Positions 40,432-48,530 of a stretch of 64,000 nucleotides of DNA are shown piece after piece (positions within the stretch are counted from its first letter, which is position 1; each line of letters starts with the position of its first letter). The notes beneath the pieces are model-generated. The model did not search any database, had not been told where the DNA came from, and saw only the letters and a list, made by a program, of their open reading frames with translations. The position numbers and the translations under genes were made by a program. This DNA is from JBHFEI01 sp041928815 (lineage in GTDB: Bacteria > Pseudomonadota > Alphaproteobacteria > Rhizobiales > Rhizobiaceae): assembly GCF_041928815.1 (NCBI RefSeq), contig NZ_JBHFEI010000007.1, positions 62,001 through 126,000 of the forward strand. The letters are read 5' to 3'.

Positions 40432-41846
40432 TGCGCATCGCCGCCATCGACCAGGGAACGACCTCGACCCGCTGCCTCGTCATTTCCGAGGACGGGGCGG
40501 GCCGCGTCCTGACCCAGGTCGCCGCCAGCCGCCGCCACGCCCAGCACCATCCGGCCGCCGGATGGGTCGAGCACGATGCGGAGGAACTGCTCGCCAATAT
40601 CCGCGCCGTCCTTGCCGCCGCCGGTCCGGTCGATGCGATCGCCATCGCCAACCAGGGCGAGAGCTGCCTTGCCTGGGACGCGATGACGGGTGCCGCCCTC
40701 TCCCCGGTCATCGTCTGGCAGGACGCGCGCACGGCGCAGGCGCTCGAAGCCCTCGGGCCGGCGGCGGACGCGCGCTCGAAGGCGGTCACCGGCCTGCCGC
40801 TCGATCCCTATTTCTCTGCGAGCAAGCTCGCCTTTCTGATTAGGAACGTGCCCGCCGTCGCCGCCGCCCATGCGGCCGGCCGGCTCCGGCTCGGCACCAC
40901 CGACGCCTTCTTCCTCGACCGGCTCGCCGGCGCCTTCGCCACCGATCTCGCCACGGCCTCGCGCACCGGCCTCCTCGACCTTTCGGAGGGCGTCTGGAGC
41001 GAGGAGATGTGCGCGCTGTATCGCGTCCCGATCGGCTGCCTGCCGGAGATCCGGCCCGTCGACGCCGGCTTCGGCCTGATCGACGGCGTGCCGGTCCAGG
41101 CCTCGATCGTCGACCAGCAGGCCGCGCTCTATGGCCATGGCTGCCGGCAGCCCGGCGACTGCAAGATCACCTTCGGCACCGGCGCCTTCCTGCTTGCCGT
41201 CAGCGGCGCGGAGCGGCCGGAGGCCGGCGGGCTGCTGCCGACCATCGGCTGGATGCGGGACAGGGAGGCGCCGGTCTACGCCATCGAGGGCGGCGTCTAT
41301 GATGCCGGCGCGGCACTCGAATGGTTGAAACGTCTCCGGCTCTATGACGAGGTCACGGAACTGGACGGTTTCGACGGCCCCTCGGCGATCAGCCGCGGCA
41401 TCGCCTTCGTGCCGGCCCTCTCCGGACTTGCAGCGCCCTACTGGGACCGCAACGCGGCGCCGCTGATGATCGGCATGGACCATGCGACCAGCCGCCAGGA
41501 CCTCTGCCGCGCGGCCATCGAAGGCATCGCGCTGCTGACGGCCGGGCTGATCGACGCGGCCGGCCCGGCGGTGGGCGGCGCGGCAGCGATCTCGATCGAC
41601 GGCGGCGTCTCGCAGAGCCGCTATTTTGCCCGATGCCTCGCCTCCGCCAGCGGACGCAGCATCACGCTGCCGGCGATGCACGAACTGACGGCGCTCGGCC
41701 TTGCCGAACTCTGCGGCATCGACGGGGCACCGGTGCGCGCCGACGCCCGCCATGTATCGCCGGACAACACCCTCACGCCCGCCGACCGCAGGCGCTTCCA
41801 TGCCGCCGTCGAGCGCGCGCGCGGCTGGAGAACGACGGACGCCTGA
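40431..41846 (+). CDS. FGGY-family kinase (glycerol kinase-like)
   Basis: A 471-residue kinase with the phosphate loop IAAIDQGTTSTRC (Asp7 region), substrate-side blocks IAIANQGESCLAWD and SPVIVWQDART, the FGTGAFLL adenosine motif, GLAAPYWDRNAAPLMIGM and the DGGVSQSRYFARCLA signature. The ordering is that of glycerol kinase. It begins one base into the previous stop (TGATG). With GlpA/GlpB-like subunits it may phosphorylate glycerol, glyceraldehyde or a C3-C4 polyol before oxidation. Because uptake here is by TRAP rather than facilitator, the substrate may be charged or unusual. Confidence 0.9.
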   Translation: MRIAAIDQGTTSTRCLVISEDGAGRVLTQVAASRRHAQHHPAAGWVEHDAEELLANIRAVLAAAGPVDAIAIANQGESCLAWDAMTGAALSPVIVWQDARTAQALEALGPAADARSKAVTGLPLDPYFSASKLAFLIRNVPAVAAAHAAGRLRLGTTDAFFLDRLAGAFATDLATASRTGLLDLSEGVWSEEMCALYRVPIGCLPEIRPVDAGFGLIDGVPVQASIVDQQAALYGHGCRQPGDCKITFGTGAFLLAVSGAERPEAGGLLPTIGWMRDREAPVYAIEGGVYDAGAALEWLKRLRLYDEVTELDGFDGPSAISRGIAFVPALSGLAAPYWDRNAAPLMIGMDHATSRQDLCRAAIEGIALLTAGLIDAAGPAVGGAAAISIDGGVSQSRYFARCLASASGRSITLPAMHELTALGLAELCGIDGAPVRADARHVSPDNTLTPADRRRFHAAVERARGWRTTDA

Positions 41847-41875
41847 CGGGTACGCCGCCGTCTCACCCCGAAAGC

Positions 41876-42195
41876 GCCGGTCGAGGCTGCGGGAGATGAT
41901 CCGGGCGAACGGGCGGTCGAGCATGTCCTTTCGGACGGAAAGGCGCCGGGCGAGACGGGATCCCACAATCCCGCAAGGCATGCCGTCGAGGAAACCGGAG
42001 ACGGCATAAGGTCGGCGCGGTGGTGACACCGAAGGCGGTGCCGACGACGAGCGGACGGTCGATCCCTCCTGCCCGCCGGAACACGGGCACCGCGCGTCGG
42101 AGGACGGCCGGACGCGGCGCCGCCTGATCGCAGAGGGCGATCACCGACGGAATCAGCGCTCTACCAACTGCGAAGGCGAAGGCGCGCGCGGGATC
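41876..42195 (-). pseudogene. Frameshifted remnant of a probable TauE/SafE permease
   Basis: On the minus strand one frame reads AFAFAVGRALIPSVIAL...PLVVGTAFGVTTAPTL, and then a second frame continues YAVSGFLDGM...GIVGSRLARRLSVRK. Together they resemble the C-terminal half of TauE/SafE sulfite-exporter-type permeases, broken by at least one frameshift near 42020. There is no full-length frame or start. A metallo-beta-lactamase remnant lies just upstream, and these two families are often linked in bigR-type operons. The family call is from a few motifs, so confidence is limited. Confidence 0.4.
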
Positions 42196-42209
42196 GACCG
42201 TGCCTCAGA

Positions 42210-42650
42210 TCACGAGACCGCCCAGCGAACAGGACGCCGCGGACAAGGGCTGCGAAGATCCGGTGCCCTGTGGTCGTGGCACGGGCACATCCGCGAGTCC
42301 CCGGCTGAGGCGGCGGATGGAGCGGCGGAGCATGCGGGCATCGCCTTAGCGGGAGCGTCGACGTACGCCGTGCCGTCGTCGGGCCTGGGCGGCATGTCGT
42401 TGGGAAAGACCACGTTGCCCGCAACCCAGGCGAGGCAGGCGGGCGTGTGGCCGGGCACAGGCAGGACCATCGCGTCGGGCGGGCCGGTCGCGAACAGGTC
42501 GCCGTCTTCGAAGAGCCGGCCGAACGGGCTGCTGTTGGGCTGGACCTCAGGTTCGGCATTGAAAATCTCGCCGAAGACGTTCCGTCCGCCCTCGTGAAGC
42601 TCGCACCGGCCCCAATGGCGGCATCGCGCGAGGAGGCACGCCTTTCGTGG
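42210..42650 (-). pseudogene. Truncated, frameshifted metallo-beta-lactamase-fold (persulfide dioxygenase-like) remnant
   Basis: A minus-strand frame reads NVFGEIFNAEPEVQPN, GRLFEDGDLFATG, then LPVPGHTPACLAWVAGNVVF and CPCHDHRAP. GHTP is the metal-binding His motif of the fold, and the EPEV...FGRLFEDGD pattern and terminal CHDH-RAP are characteristic of Blh/persulfide-dioxygenase-like proteins. The N-terminal HxHxDH region is missing, at least one frameshift is needed near 42600, and the tail is also broken. It is read as a decaying gene. Confidence 0.6.
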
Positions 42651-42694
42651 CGCGCGAAATCTGAGGACAGCGCGACCTGTGGTTAGCAAACACG

Positions 42695-42727
42695 CACATA
42701 ATCCACAGAGGTCCCACAAATTATGTG
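42695..42727. promoter_or_regulatory. Inverted repeat CACATAAT-N17-ATTATGTG upstream of the DeoR gene
   Basis: CACATAAT (42695-42702) and ATTATGTG (42720-42727) form an 8-bp dyad with a 17-base spacer, 125 bp before the DeoR start, in an AT-richer promoter region. Spacing of about 25 bp between half-site centres suits a repressor dimer pair. It is a candidate autoregulatory site. Confidence 0.4.
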
Positions 42728-42851
42728 GACACTTCCACGTTTTCATGCGAAGCTTGCCCAATAACAAGGCGAGACAATCGTCTGATGAAAATTTGTGCGA
42801 AACAGCATGATTTTTCGCAAGGGGAGCCTCTTGGTTAAGCTGGAAAGCGAC

Positions 42852-43643
42852 ATGATGACGCTCGGAGCCGCGCGTCTGTCGAAAACGGTGCGGCAGGAAC
42901 GGATCATCTCCGAACTGCAGGCCTCGCCGACGCTGCGCGCCTCCGAACTCGCGACCGCGCTCGGCGTGTCGCACGAGACGATCCGGCGCGACCTGATGGA
43001 ACTCGACAGCCGCGGCCTGATCAACCGGACCTATGGCGGCGCGGCGCGGCCCTTCGCCTTCGAGGCGCCGGTGCGCGAACGCAGCAAATATATGGTCGAC
43101 GAACGCGAGCGGATCGCCGCCGCCGTCTGCGAGCGGATCGCGGAGAACGAGGTCCTGCTGATGGGCGCGGGCGCGACGACCAACCACGTCGCGCGGCGCC
43201 TGGCGGCGATCCGGCGCAACATCACCGTCATCACCCACGACTTCTCGATCGCCCAGGCGCTCTGCCACAACCCGACGATCCGCACCCTGTTCCTGCCGGG
43301 ACGCACCCATCCGACCGAAGGCTATGTCTACGGCCACCAGACGATCGCCGGCATCAACGGCTTCCAGGCCAACTGGGCGATCGTCGGCGCCACGGGCACG
43401 GATGTCGACGGGCTCTACGACGCCGACGACGAGGCCGGCGCCGTCTACCGCGCCATGGTGACGCGGGCCGCCCGCGCCATTCTCGTCGCAGACTCGACCA
43501 AGTTCCTCGTGCCCTCGCTCGTCTGCTACGCCGAATGGCAGGAACTCGACCATTTCTTCACAGACCAGGCCCCGCCGCCCGCGCTGACCAAGGCGGTGCG
43601 CATCGCGGGCGTCGAACTCATCATCACCGGAAACCAGGATTGA
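42852..43643 (+). CDS. DeoR-family transcriptional regulator
   Basis: A 263-residue DeoR regulator: helix-turn-helix RASELATALGVSHETIRRDL with SRGLINRTYGGA (residues about 25-60), then the effector domain with MGAGATTNHVARRL, VITHDFSIAQAL, FLPGRTHPTEG and VADSTKFLVPS. The start is uncertain: ATG 42852 (GGAAAG) is used, but TTG 42831 has a stronger AAGGGGAG site, and GTG 42795 and ATG 42807 are in frame. The AraC gene follows 11 bp downstream. The pair probably regulates the amino-compound pathway genes that start at 44835. Confidence 0.9.
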   Translation: MMTLGAARLSKTVRQERIISELQASPTLRASELATALGVSHETIRRDLMELDSRGLINRTYGGAARPFAFEAPVRERSKYMVDERERIAAAVCERIAENEVLLMGAGATTNHVARRLAAIRRNITVITHDFSIAQALCHNPTIRTLFLPGRTHPTEGYVYGHQTIAGINGFQANWAIVGATGTDVDGLYDADDEAGAVYRAMVTRAARAILVADSTKFLVPSLVCYAEWQELDHFFTDQAPPPALTKAVRIAGVELIITGNQD

Positions 43644-43654
43644 CGGAGGCGGAC

Positions 43655-44596
43655 ATGACCGTTCAGAGCATCTTCCCCCGCGCGCTCGACGCCGGCCCGC
43701 ACAACGGCAGCGGCCCGCATGGCGGGCCGGCCGAACTCGGCCTCAATTTCGACTATGCGATCGGCCGCATCACCATGGCGCGCGCCGGCGCCGGGCTGAT
43801 GCGCCACGTCCATGCCGGCCAGCAGGAATCGGCACCGGTCGAGGATGCCTACGACCTGATCATCCCCTGCGACGCGACCGTCTATTTCTGCCAGCGCGAC
43901 CGCAGCGGCGAGGTCGCGCCGGGCGAATACGTCCTGCTCAACCGGGCGCATTTCTACGAGCTGTCGTCGCAGGACGCGCTCAGCCACTGGCGCATCAGCC
44001 TGCCGGGCCCGGACCTGCGCGGCCGGCTGTCGTCGATCGACGACCATGTGGGCAAGCGCTTCGAGCAGAACGGCCGCATGGCGAACCTGCTCACCGGCTT
44101 CGTCGCGATGATCGCCAAAACCTTCGCGGAAGAAAGCCCGCCGAACCCGGAGGCGCTCGCCACCGAGGTCATCGGCTTCGTCATGCTCGTGCTCGCCTCG
44201 GAAAACCGCAAGGAGACGATGAACTGGCGCAACAGCCGCTACCGGCTGAAGCAGCGCATCTTCGATTTCGTCGAACGCAACCTCGACGACGCCGAACTGT
44301 CGCCGAAGAAGATCGCCAAGGCCAACCGGATCTCGCCGAGCTATCTCTACTCGCTGTTTTCCGACAACAACACCACCGTCGGCCAGTTCATCCAGGCACG
44401 GCGGCTGCAGAAGGCCTATGAACTGCTGGTCGCCGACTGCAACGGGGCGCTGACCGTCTCGGAGATCGCCTACCAGGTCGGCTTCAAGAACGCCTCGCAT
44501 TTTTCCCGCACCTTCTCGCGCCACTTCCGCATCGCCCCGCGCGATGCGCGCCAGTCCGGGCTCGGCACGCGGGGCCGCGAGGCGCCGGCGGCCTGA
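43655..44596 (+). CDS. AraC-family transcriptional regulator
   Basis: A 313-residue regulator. The N-terminal ligand/dimer domain of the AraC_binding_2 type covers about 1-190. The C-terminal double helix-turn-helix covers about 200-300, with KIAKANRISPSYLYSLFSDN and IAYQVGFKNASHFSRTFSRH plus the IAPRDAR tail. It starts at ATG 43655 with GGAGG, 11 bp after the DeoR gene, so the two regulators are co-transcribed. Two different regulators ahead of one pathway suggest layered induction. Confidence 0.93.
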   Translation: MTVQSIFPRALDAGPHNGSGPHGGPAELGLNFDYAIGRITMARAGAGLMRHVHAGQQESAPVEDAYDLIIPCDATVYFCQRDRSGEVAPGEYVLLNRAHFYELSSQDALSHWRISLPGPDLRGRLSSIDDHVGKRFEQNGRMANLLTGFVAMIAKTFAEESPPNPEALATEVIGFVMLVLASENRKETMNWRNSRYRLKQRIFDFVERNLDDAELSPKKIAKANRISPSYLYSLFSDNNTTVGQFIQARRLQKAYELLVADCNGALTVSEIAYQVGFKNASHFSRTFSRHFRIAPRDARQSGLGTRGREAPAA

Positions 44597-44666
44597 TGCG
44601 TCGGGGGCGGGTTGGAAGGTTCCACATCGCCCCACAGGCAGGCTCCAGCCGGAGGGGATGGCCCGT

Positions 44667-44711
44667 CCGCCTCTCCAGCAAATCTTTGCTCGGCCTACAG
44701 GCGGCGTTTTT
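44667..44711 (+). terminator. Possible terminator after the DeoR-AraC pair
   Basis: CCGCCT (44667-44672) can pair with AGGCGG (44699-44704), followed by CG and five T residues (44707-44711). The loop contains a second small stem GCAAA-TC-TTTGC (44678-44689). The rest of the gap between 44597 and 44834 shows no gene. Confidence 0.4.
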
Positions 44712-44834
44712 CGCGTGGACGCCCGCAGGCACAAACCTCAAAGTCGAACGCGAAGCCCCGGCGGAGGGGCGGGCGCGGCCATTCGGGCCTCGGGCGCCCG
44801 CGGCGGGCCCAAGTGATGCAAGGGGAATTCATCC

Positions 44835-45641
44835 GTGTCTGACATCGATCTGGCGAACATCGAGGCATTCTGCGCCGAACTGGCGGAGGGCGGCAAGGCG
44901 ATCTCCATGCGCTATTTCCGCCAGAAGACGGCCTTCGAACAGAAGGAAGACCTGTCTCCGGTGACGATCGCCGACCAGTCGATCGAGGCCTATATGCGCG
45001 AGCGGATCCACGCCGCCTTTCCCGACCACGGCATCGTCGGCGAGGAGATGGAGGCCGAGGAGGGCGGTCGCTACACCTGGTATATCGACCCGATCGACGG
45101 CACGAAGAGCTTCATTTCCGGCATGCCCTTCTACGGGCTGCTCGCGGCGCTGCGCGACACCGAGGAAGACCGCACCGTCTTCGGCATGATCGACATTCCC
45201 GCGATCGGCGAGCGCTGGACCGGGACGGGGGACGCCGCGCGCTTCAATGGCGCGCCGGCAAAAGTCTCCGCCTGCACGGCGCTCGCCGACGCACAGATCT
45301 ACACCACCTCGCAGGACATCTTCAGCGACGGGGACTGGCAGGTCTACGATCGCATCAGCCGCGCGGCACGCTTCCGCCGCTTCGGCGGCGACTGCTACAT
45401 CTACGGCCTGCTCGCCTCCGGCTACATCGACCTCGTGATCGAGACCTCGCTGAAGACCTTCGACTTCATGGCCCTGATGCCGATCATCGAGGGGGCCGGC
45501 GGCATCATCACCGACTGGGAAGGCCGGGCGCTGACGCCGCAGTCCGACGGGCGGGTGGTCGCCGCCGCCACGCGCGCGCTGCTCGACGAGGTGCTCGACA
45601 TGATCAACGGCCCGGGCCTTGCCCGCGCCCGCCAGGCGTGA
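44835..45641 (+). CDS. Inositol monophosphatase-family phosphatase (HisN / IMPase-like)
   Basis: A 268-residue Mg-dependent phosphatase. Metal ligands are Glu70 and Glu71 (VGEEMEAEEGG), Asp85 and Asp88 (IDPIDGTKSF), with a further Asp in the TFDFMALMPIIEGAGG region. This subgroup includes HisN-type histidinol-phosphate phosphatases. It starts at GTG 44835 behind AAGGGGAA. Its stop overlaps a possible upstream start of the aminotransferase gene. Within the pathway it may dephosphorylate an amino-alcohol phosphate, histidinol phosphate-like or otherwise. Confidence 0.88.
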   Translation: MSDIDLANIEAFCAELAEGGKAISMRYFRQKTAFEQKEDLSPVTIADQSIEAYMRERIHAAFPDHGIVGEEMEAEEGGRYTWYIDPIDGTKSFISGMPFYGLLAALRDTEEDRTVFGMIDIPAIGERWTGTGDAARFNGAPAKVSACTALADAQIYTTSQDIFSDGDWQVYDRISRAARFRRFGGDCYIYGLLASGYIDLVIETSLKTFDFMALMPIIEGAGGIITDWEGRALTPQSDGRVVAAATRALLDEVLDMINGPGLARARQA

Positions 45642-45658
45642 CCGGCAGCGAGACAGAC

Positions 45659-47008
45659 ATGACCACCGACCAGACCCGTTCCATCCTCTCGCTCAACGCC
45701 TTCGAACCGGGCGACGCGGAGGCGCTCGACCCCGGCCTGAAGGCACTCGTCGCCCGAAGGCAGGCAAGCTACGGCCCCTCGTCGCTGCTCTTCTACCGCG
45801 AGCCTCTGAACGTGGTGAAGGCGGAGGGCAACCGCATCCTGACGGCCGACGGCCGCAGCTATGTCGATTTCTACAACAATGTCGCCTCGGTCGGCCATTG
45901 CAATCCCCGGGTCGCCGATGCCGTCCACGCGCAGATGCTGACGGCGAACAGCCACTCACGCTACCTCTACGACATCTGCGAGACCTATTCGGAACGGCTG
46001 CTCACCACGTTCCCGGCGCCGCTCGCCCATGTCACCTTCACCTGCACCGGCAGCGAGGCGAACGATCTGGCGCTCCGGATCGCCCGCAGCGTCACCGGCG
46101 GCCATGGCGTCGTCGTCACCCGCGGCGCCTATCACGGCAACACCGCCGCCGTCACCGAGGTCTCGCCGTCCTCCTACAAGCGCGGCCTGCCGCCGGCTTT
46201 CGTGAAACTTGTCGAACCGCCGTCGCGAGAGGCCTATGGCGACGACATCGCCGGCGGCTTCACCGCGGCCGTCGACGGCGCGATCGCCGAACTCAAGGCG
46301 GAAGGCCACGGCTTCGCAGCCCTTCTTGTCGACAGCATCTTCTCCAGCGACGGCGTCTTCGCCGAACCGGCCGGGTTCCTGAAGGGCGCGGTGGATGCGA
46401 CGCGCGCGGGAGGCGGCCTCGTCATCGCCGACGAGGTGCAGCCGGGCTTTGCCCGCACCGGCGACGGCATGTGGGGCTTCCTGCGCCACAGCGTCGTGCC
46501 CGACATCGTCACCATGGGCAAGCCGATGGGCAACGGTTTCCCGATCGGCGGCGTGGTCACCCGGCCGGGCCTGCTCGTCGAATTGCAGGAGCAGTTCGGC
46601 TATTTCAACACCTTTGGCGGAACGCCGGCCGCCGCTGCCGCCGGCCTTGCCGTGCTCGACGCCATCGAGGCGGACGGGCTGATGGAGAATGCCCGCGTCA
46701 CCGGCGCCTATCTGAGGGAGCGGCTCCAGGAGATGGCGGCCTCCCTCCCGGTGCTTTCCGGGGTGCGCGGCGCCGGCCTCTATCTCGGCGTCAGCATCAC
46801 GGTGCCGAAGGAGAAATGGCGCGGCAACACCGATCCGGTGAGCGCCATCGTCAACGGGCTGAAGGACGAGGGCGTGCTGATCGGCGTGGCCGGCCTTGCC
46901 GCCGACGTCCTGAAGATCCGGCCGCCGCTGGTGGCGGGCAAGGCCGATGCGGATACGCTCGCCGAACGCCTCGAAACCGTGCTGGCGCGCCTCGGGCTCG
47001 CCGGCTGA
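45659..47008 (+). CDS. Class III aminotransferase
   Basis: A 449-residue PLP enzyme. CTGSEANDLALRIAR (residues 129-143) binds the phosphate, IADEVQPGFARTG (256-268) holds the Asp258 that contacts the pyridine nitrogen, and Lys288 (TMGKPMGNGFP) forms the Schiff base. The start at ATG 45659 is preferred over the GTG at 45638 that overlaps the previous gene. Class III enzymes act on omega-amino groups, beta-amino acids or amino alcohols. The glutamine-synthetase-like gene follows after 25 bp. Confidence 0.92.
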   Translation: MTTDQTRSILSLNAFEPGDAEALDPGLKALVARRQASYGPSSLLFYREPLNVVKAEGNRILTADGRSYVDFYNNVASVGHCNPRVADAVHAQMLTANSHSRYLYDICETYSERLLTTFPAPLAHVTFTCTGSEANDLALRIARSVTGGHGVVVTRGAYHGNTAAVTEVSPSSYKRGLPPAFVKLVEPPSREAYGDDIAGGFTAAVDGAIAELKAEGHGFAALLVDSIFSSDGVFAEPAGFLKGAVDATRAGGGLVIADEVQPGFARTGDGMWGFLRHSVVPDIVTMGKPMGNGFPIGGVVTRPGLLVELQEQFGYFNTFGGTPAAAAAGLAVLDAIEADGLMENARVTGAYLRERLQEMAASLPVLSGVRGAGLYLGVSITVPKEKWRGNTDPVSAIVNGLKDEGVLIGVAGLAADVLKIRPPLVAGKADADTLAERLETVLARLGLAG

Positions 47009-47033
47009 CCTTGTCCGAAACAGGAAGACCCCG

Positions 47034-48401
47034 ATGGATCCCAGGGATGTCAGGAACGCGGCCGATGCCCGTGCGATTGTCGGCGAGCGCGGCCTCAGCC
47101 ATGTCAAGGTGGCGATCGTCGATCTCGACGGCGTCATGCGCGGCAAATACATCTCGCGGGAGAAGTTCTTCTCCGCGCTCGAGAGCGGCTTCAATTTCTG
47201 CGACGTGATCTTCGGCTGGGATTCGAACGACCAGCTCTATCCGAACGGCAAGTTCACCGGCTGGCACACCGCCTTCCCGGACGCCCTCGTCCATGTCGTG
47301 CCGGAAAGCTGCCGCAACGTGCCCGAGGAAGGCGAGATGCTGTTTTTCCTCGGCGAATTCCAGGGGCGGGCCGCCGACGTCTGCCCGCGCACCCTGCTGA
47401 AGCGCACCGTGGCGCGCGCCGCCGGGCTGGGATTTTCCGCCTCGATTGCCGCCGAATTCGAGTTCTTCGTCTTCGACGAGACCCCGCACTCGGTGCGCCA
47501 GAAGAGTTACAAGGGCCTGACCAACATCACGCCCGGCTTCTTCGGCTATTCGATGCTGCGTTCCTCGGTCGAGGCCGAATTCTACCACGATCTCCTGGCG
47601 ATGTGCGAGGCGATGGACATTCCGATCGAGGGCCTGCACACGGAGACCGGGCCCGGCGTGCTCGAGGCCGCGATCGAGCATACCGAGGCGATGGACGCCG
47701 CCGACCGCGCCGCGATCTTCAAGACCTTCTCCAAGGTGATGGCCGAGCGGCGCGGCAAGATGATCACCTTCATGGCCAAGTGGTCGAACGACTGGCCCGG
47801 CCAGTCCGGCCATCTGCACCTGTCGCTGAAGGGCCGGGACGGCACGCCGGTCTTTTACGACGAGGGCAAGCCGCACGGCATGTCCGACACGATGCGCTGG
47901 TTCGTCGGCGGCCAGCAGGCGCTGATGCCGGAGCTCATCGCCATGGTCGCCTCGACCGTCAACAGCTATTCGCGCCTCATTCCCGGCTTCTGGGCGCCGA
48001 CGGACGCGACCTGGGGCGTGGAGAACCGCACCTGCGCGCTGCGCGTCATTCCCGGCTCGCCGAAGAGCCAGCGCGTCGAATACCGCGTGGCCGCCGCTGA
48101 CATCAATCCCTACCTCGCCATGGCCGCGGCGCTCGGCTCCGGCCTCTGGGGCATCGAGAACCGCATCGAGCCGGACGCGCCGATCGCCACCAATGCCTAT
48201 GACATGGCGCATGCGCCGGAGCGGCAATTGCCGCGCACGCTGAGCGCGGCCGCCGACCGGCTGGAGGCGAGCGCGGCGGCGAAGGCGCTGTTCGGCGAGA
48301 TCTTCATCGAGCATTACGCCATGACGCGGCGCTGGGAGGACCAGGAATTCCGCCGCGCCATCACCGACTGGGAACTGGCGCGCTATTTCGAGATCATTTG
48401 A
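47034..48401 (+). CDS. Glutamine synthetase-like gamma-glutamyl-amine ligase
   Basis: A 455-residue glutamine synthetase superfamily enzyme. The N-terminal beta-grasp begins VAIVDLDGVMRGKYISREKF. Metal and ATP residues are visible in AAEFEFFVFDE, TETGPGVLEAA, and the W-SGHLHLSLKG motif. It continues FWAPTDATWGVENRTCALR and EYRVAAADINPYLAMAA. It ends at about the usual length for GlnA4/PuuA-like ligases, shorter than typical GlnA. Such enzymes attach glutamate to putrescine, ethanolamine, other amines or spermidine. The neighbouring amidotransferase could later remove glutamate. Confidence 0.9.
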   Translation: MDPRDVRNAADARAIVGERGLSHVKVAIVDLDGVMRGKYISREKFFSALESGFNFCDVIFGWDSNDQLYPNGKFTGWHTAFPDALVHVVPESCRNVPEEGEMLFFLGEFQGRAADVCPRTLLKRTVARAAGLGFSASIAAEFEFFVFDETPHSVRQKSYKGLTNITPGFFGYSMLRSSVEAEFYHDLLAMCEAMDIPIEGLHTETGPGVLEAAIEHTEAMDAADRAAIFKTFSKVMAERRGKMITFMAKWSNDWPGQSGHLHLSLKGRDGTPVFYDEGKPHGMSDTMRWFVGGQQALMPELIAMVASTVNSYSRLIPGFWAPTDATWGVENRTCALRVIPGSPKSQRVEYRVAAADINPYLAMAAALGSGLWGIENRIEPDAPIATNAYDMAHAPERQLPRTLSAAADRLEASAAAKALFGEIFIEHYAMTRRWEDQEFRRAITDWELARYFEII

Positions 48402-48530
48402 CGGATCCGGCGATGACGACGACTGGCTGTTCCCCGCTGCGCACATTGCGACGAGAGACGCCGGAGACGCCGCCGTGCGCGATCCCGATGCTTCCCCGTT
48501 CCACCTGATATCCTTTCGAAAGACGAGCCC

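Noticed and set aside
42153..42170. A tRNA D-arm-like sequence on the minus strand (CAGTTGGTAGAGCGCTGA)
   Set aside because: The D-stem does not close properly, and no acceptor, anticodon or T-arm can be folded around it. It is chance similarity or at most a short fragment.
42210..43553. A 447-codon minus-strand frame
   Set aside because: Only its last third resembles a protein, the metallo-beta-lactamase remnant. The rest is antisense to the DeoR gene or non-coding, so it is recorded as a pseudogene fragment.
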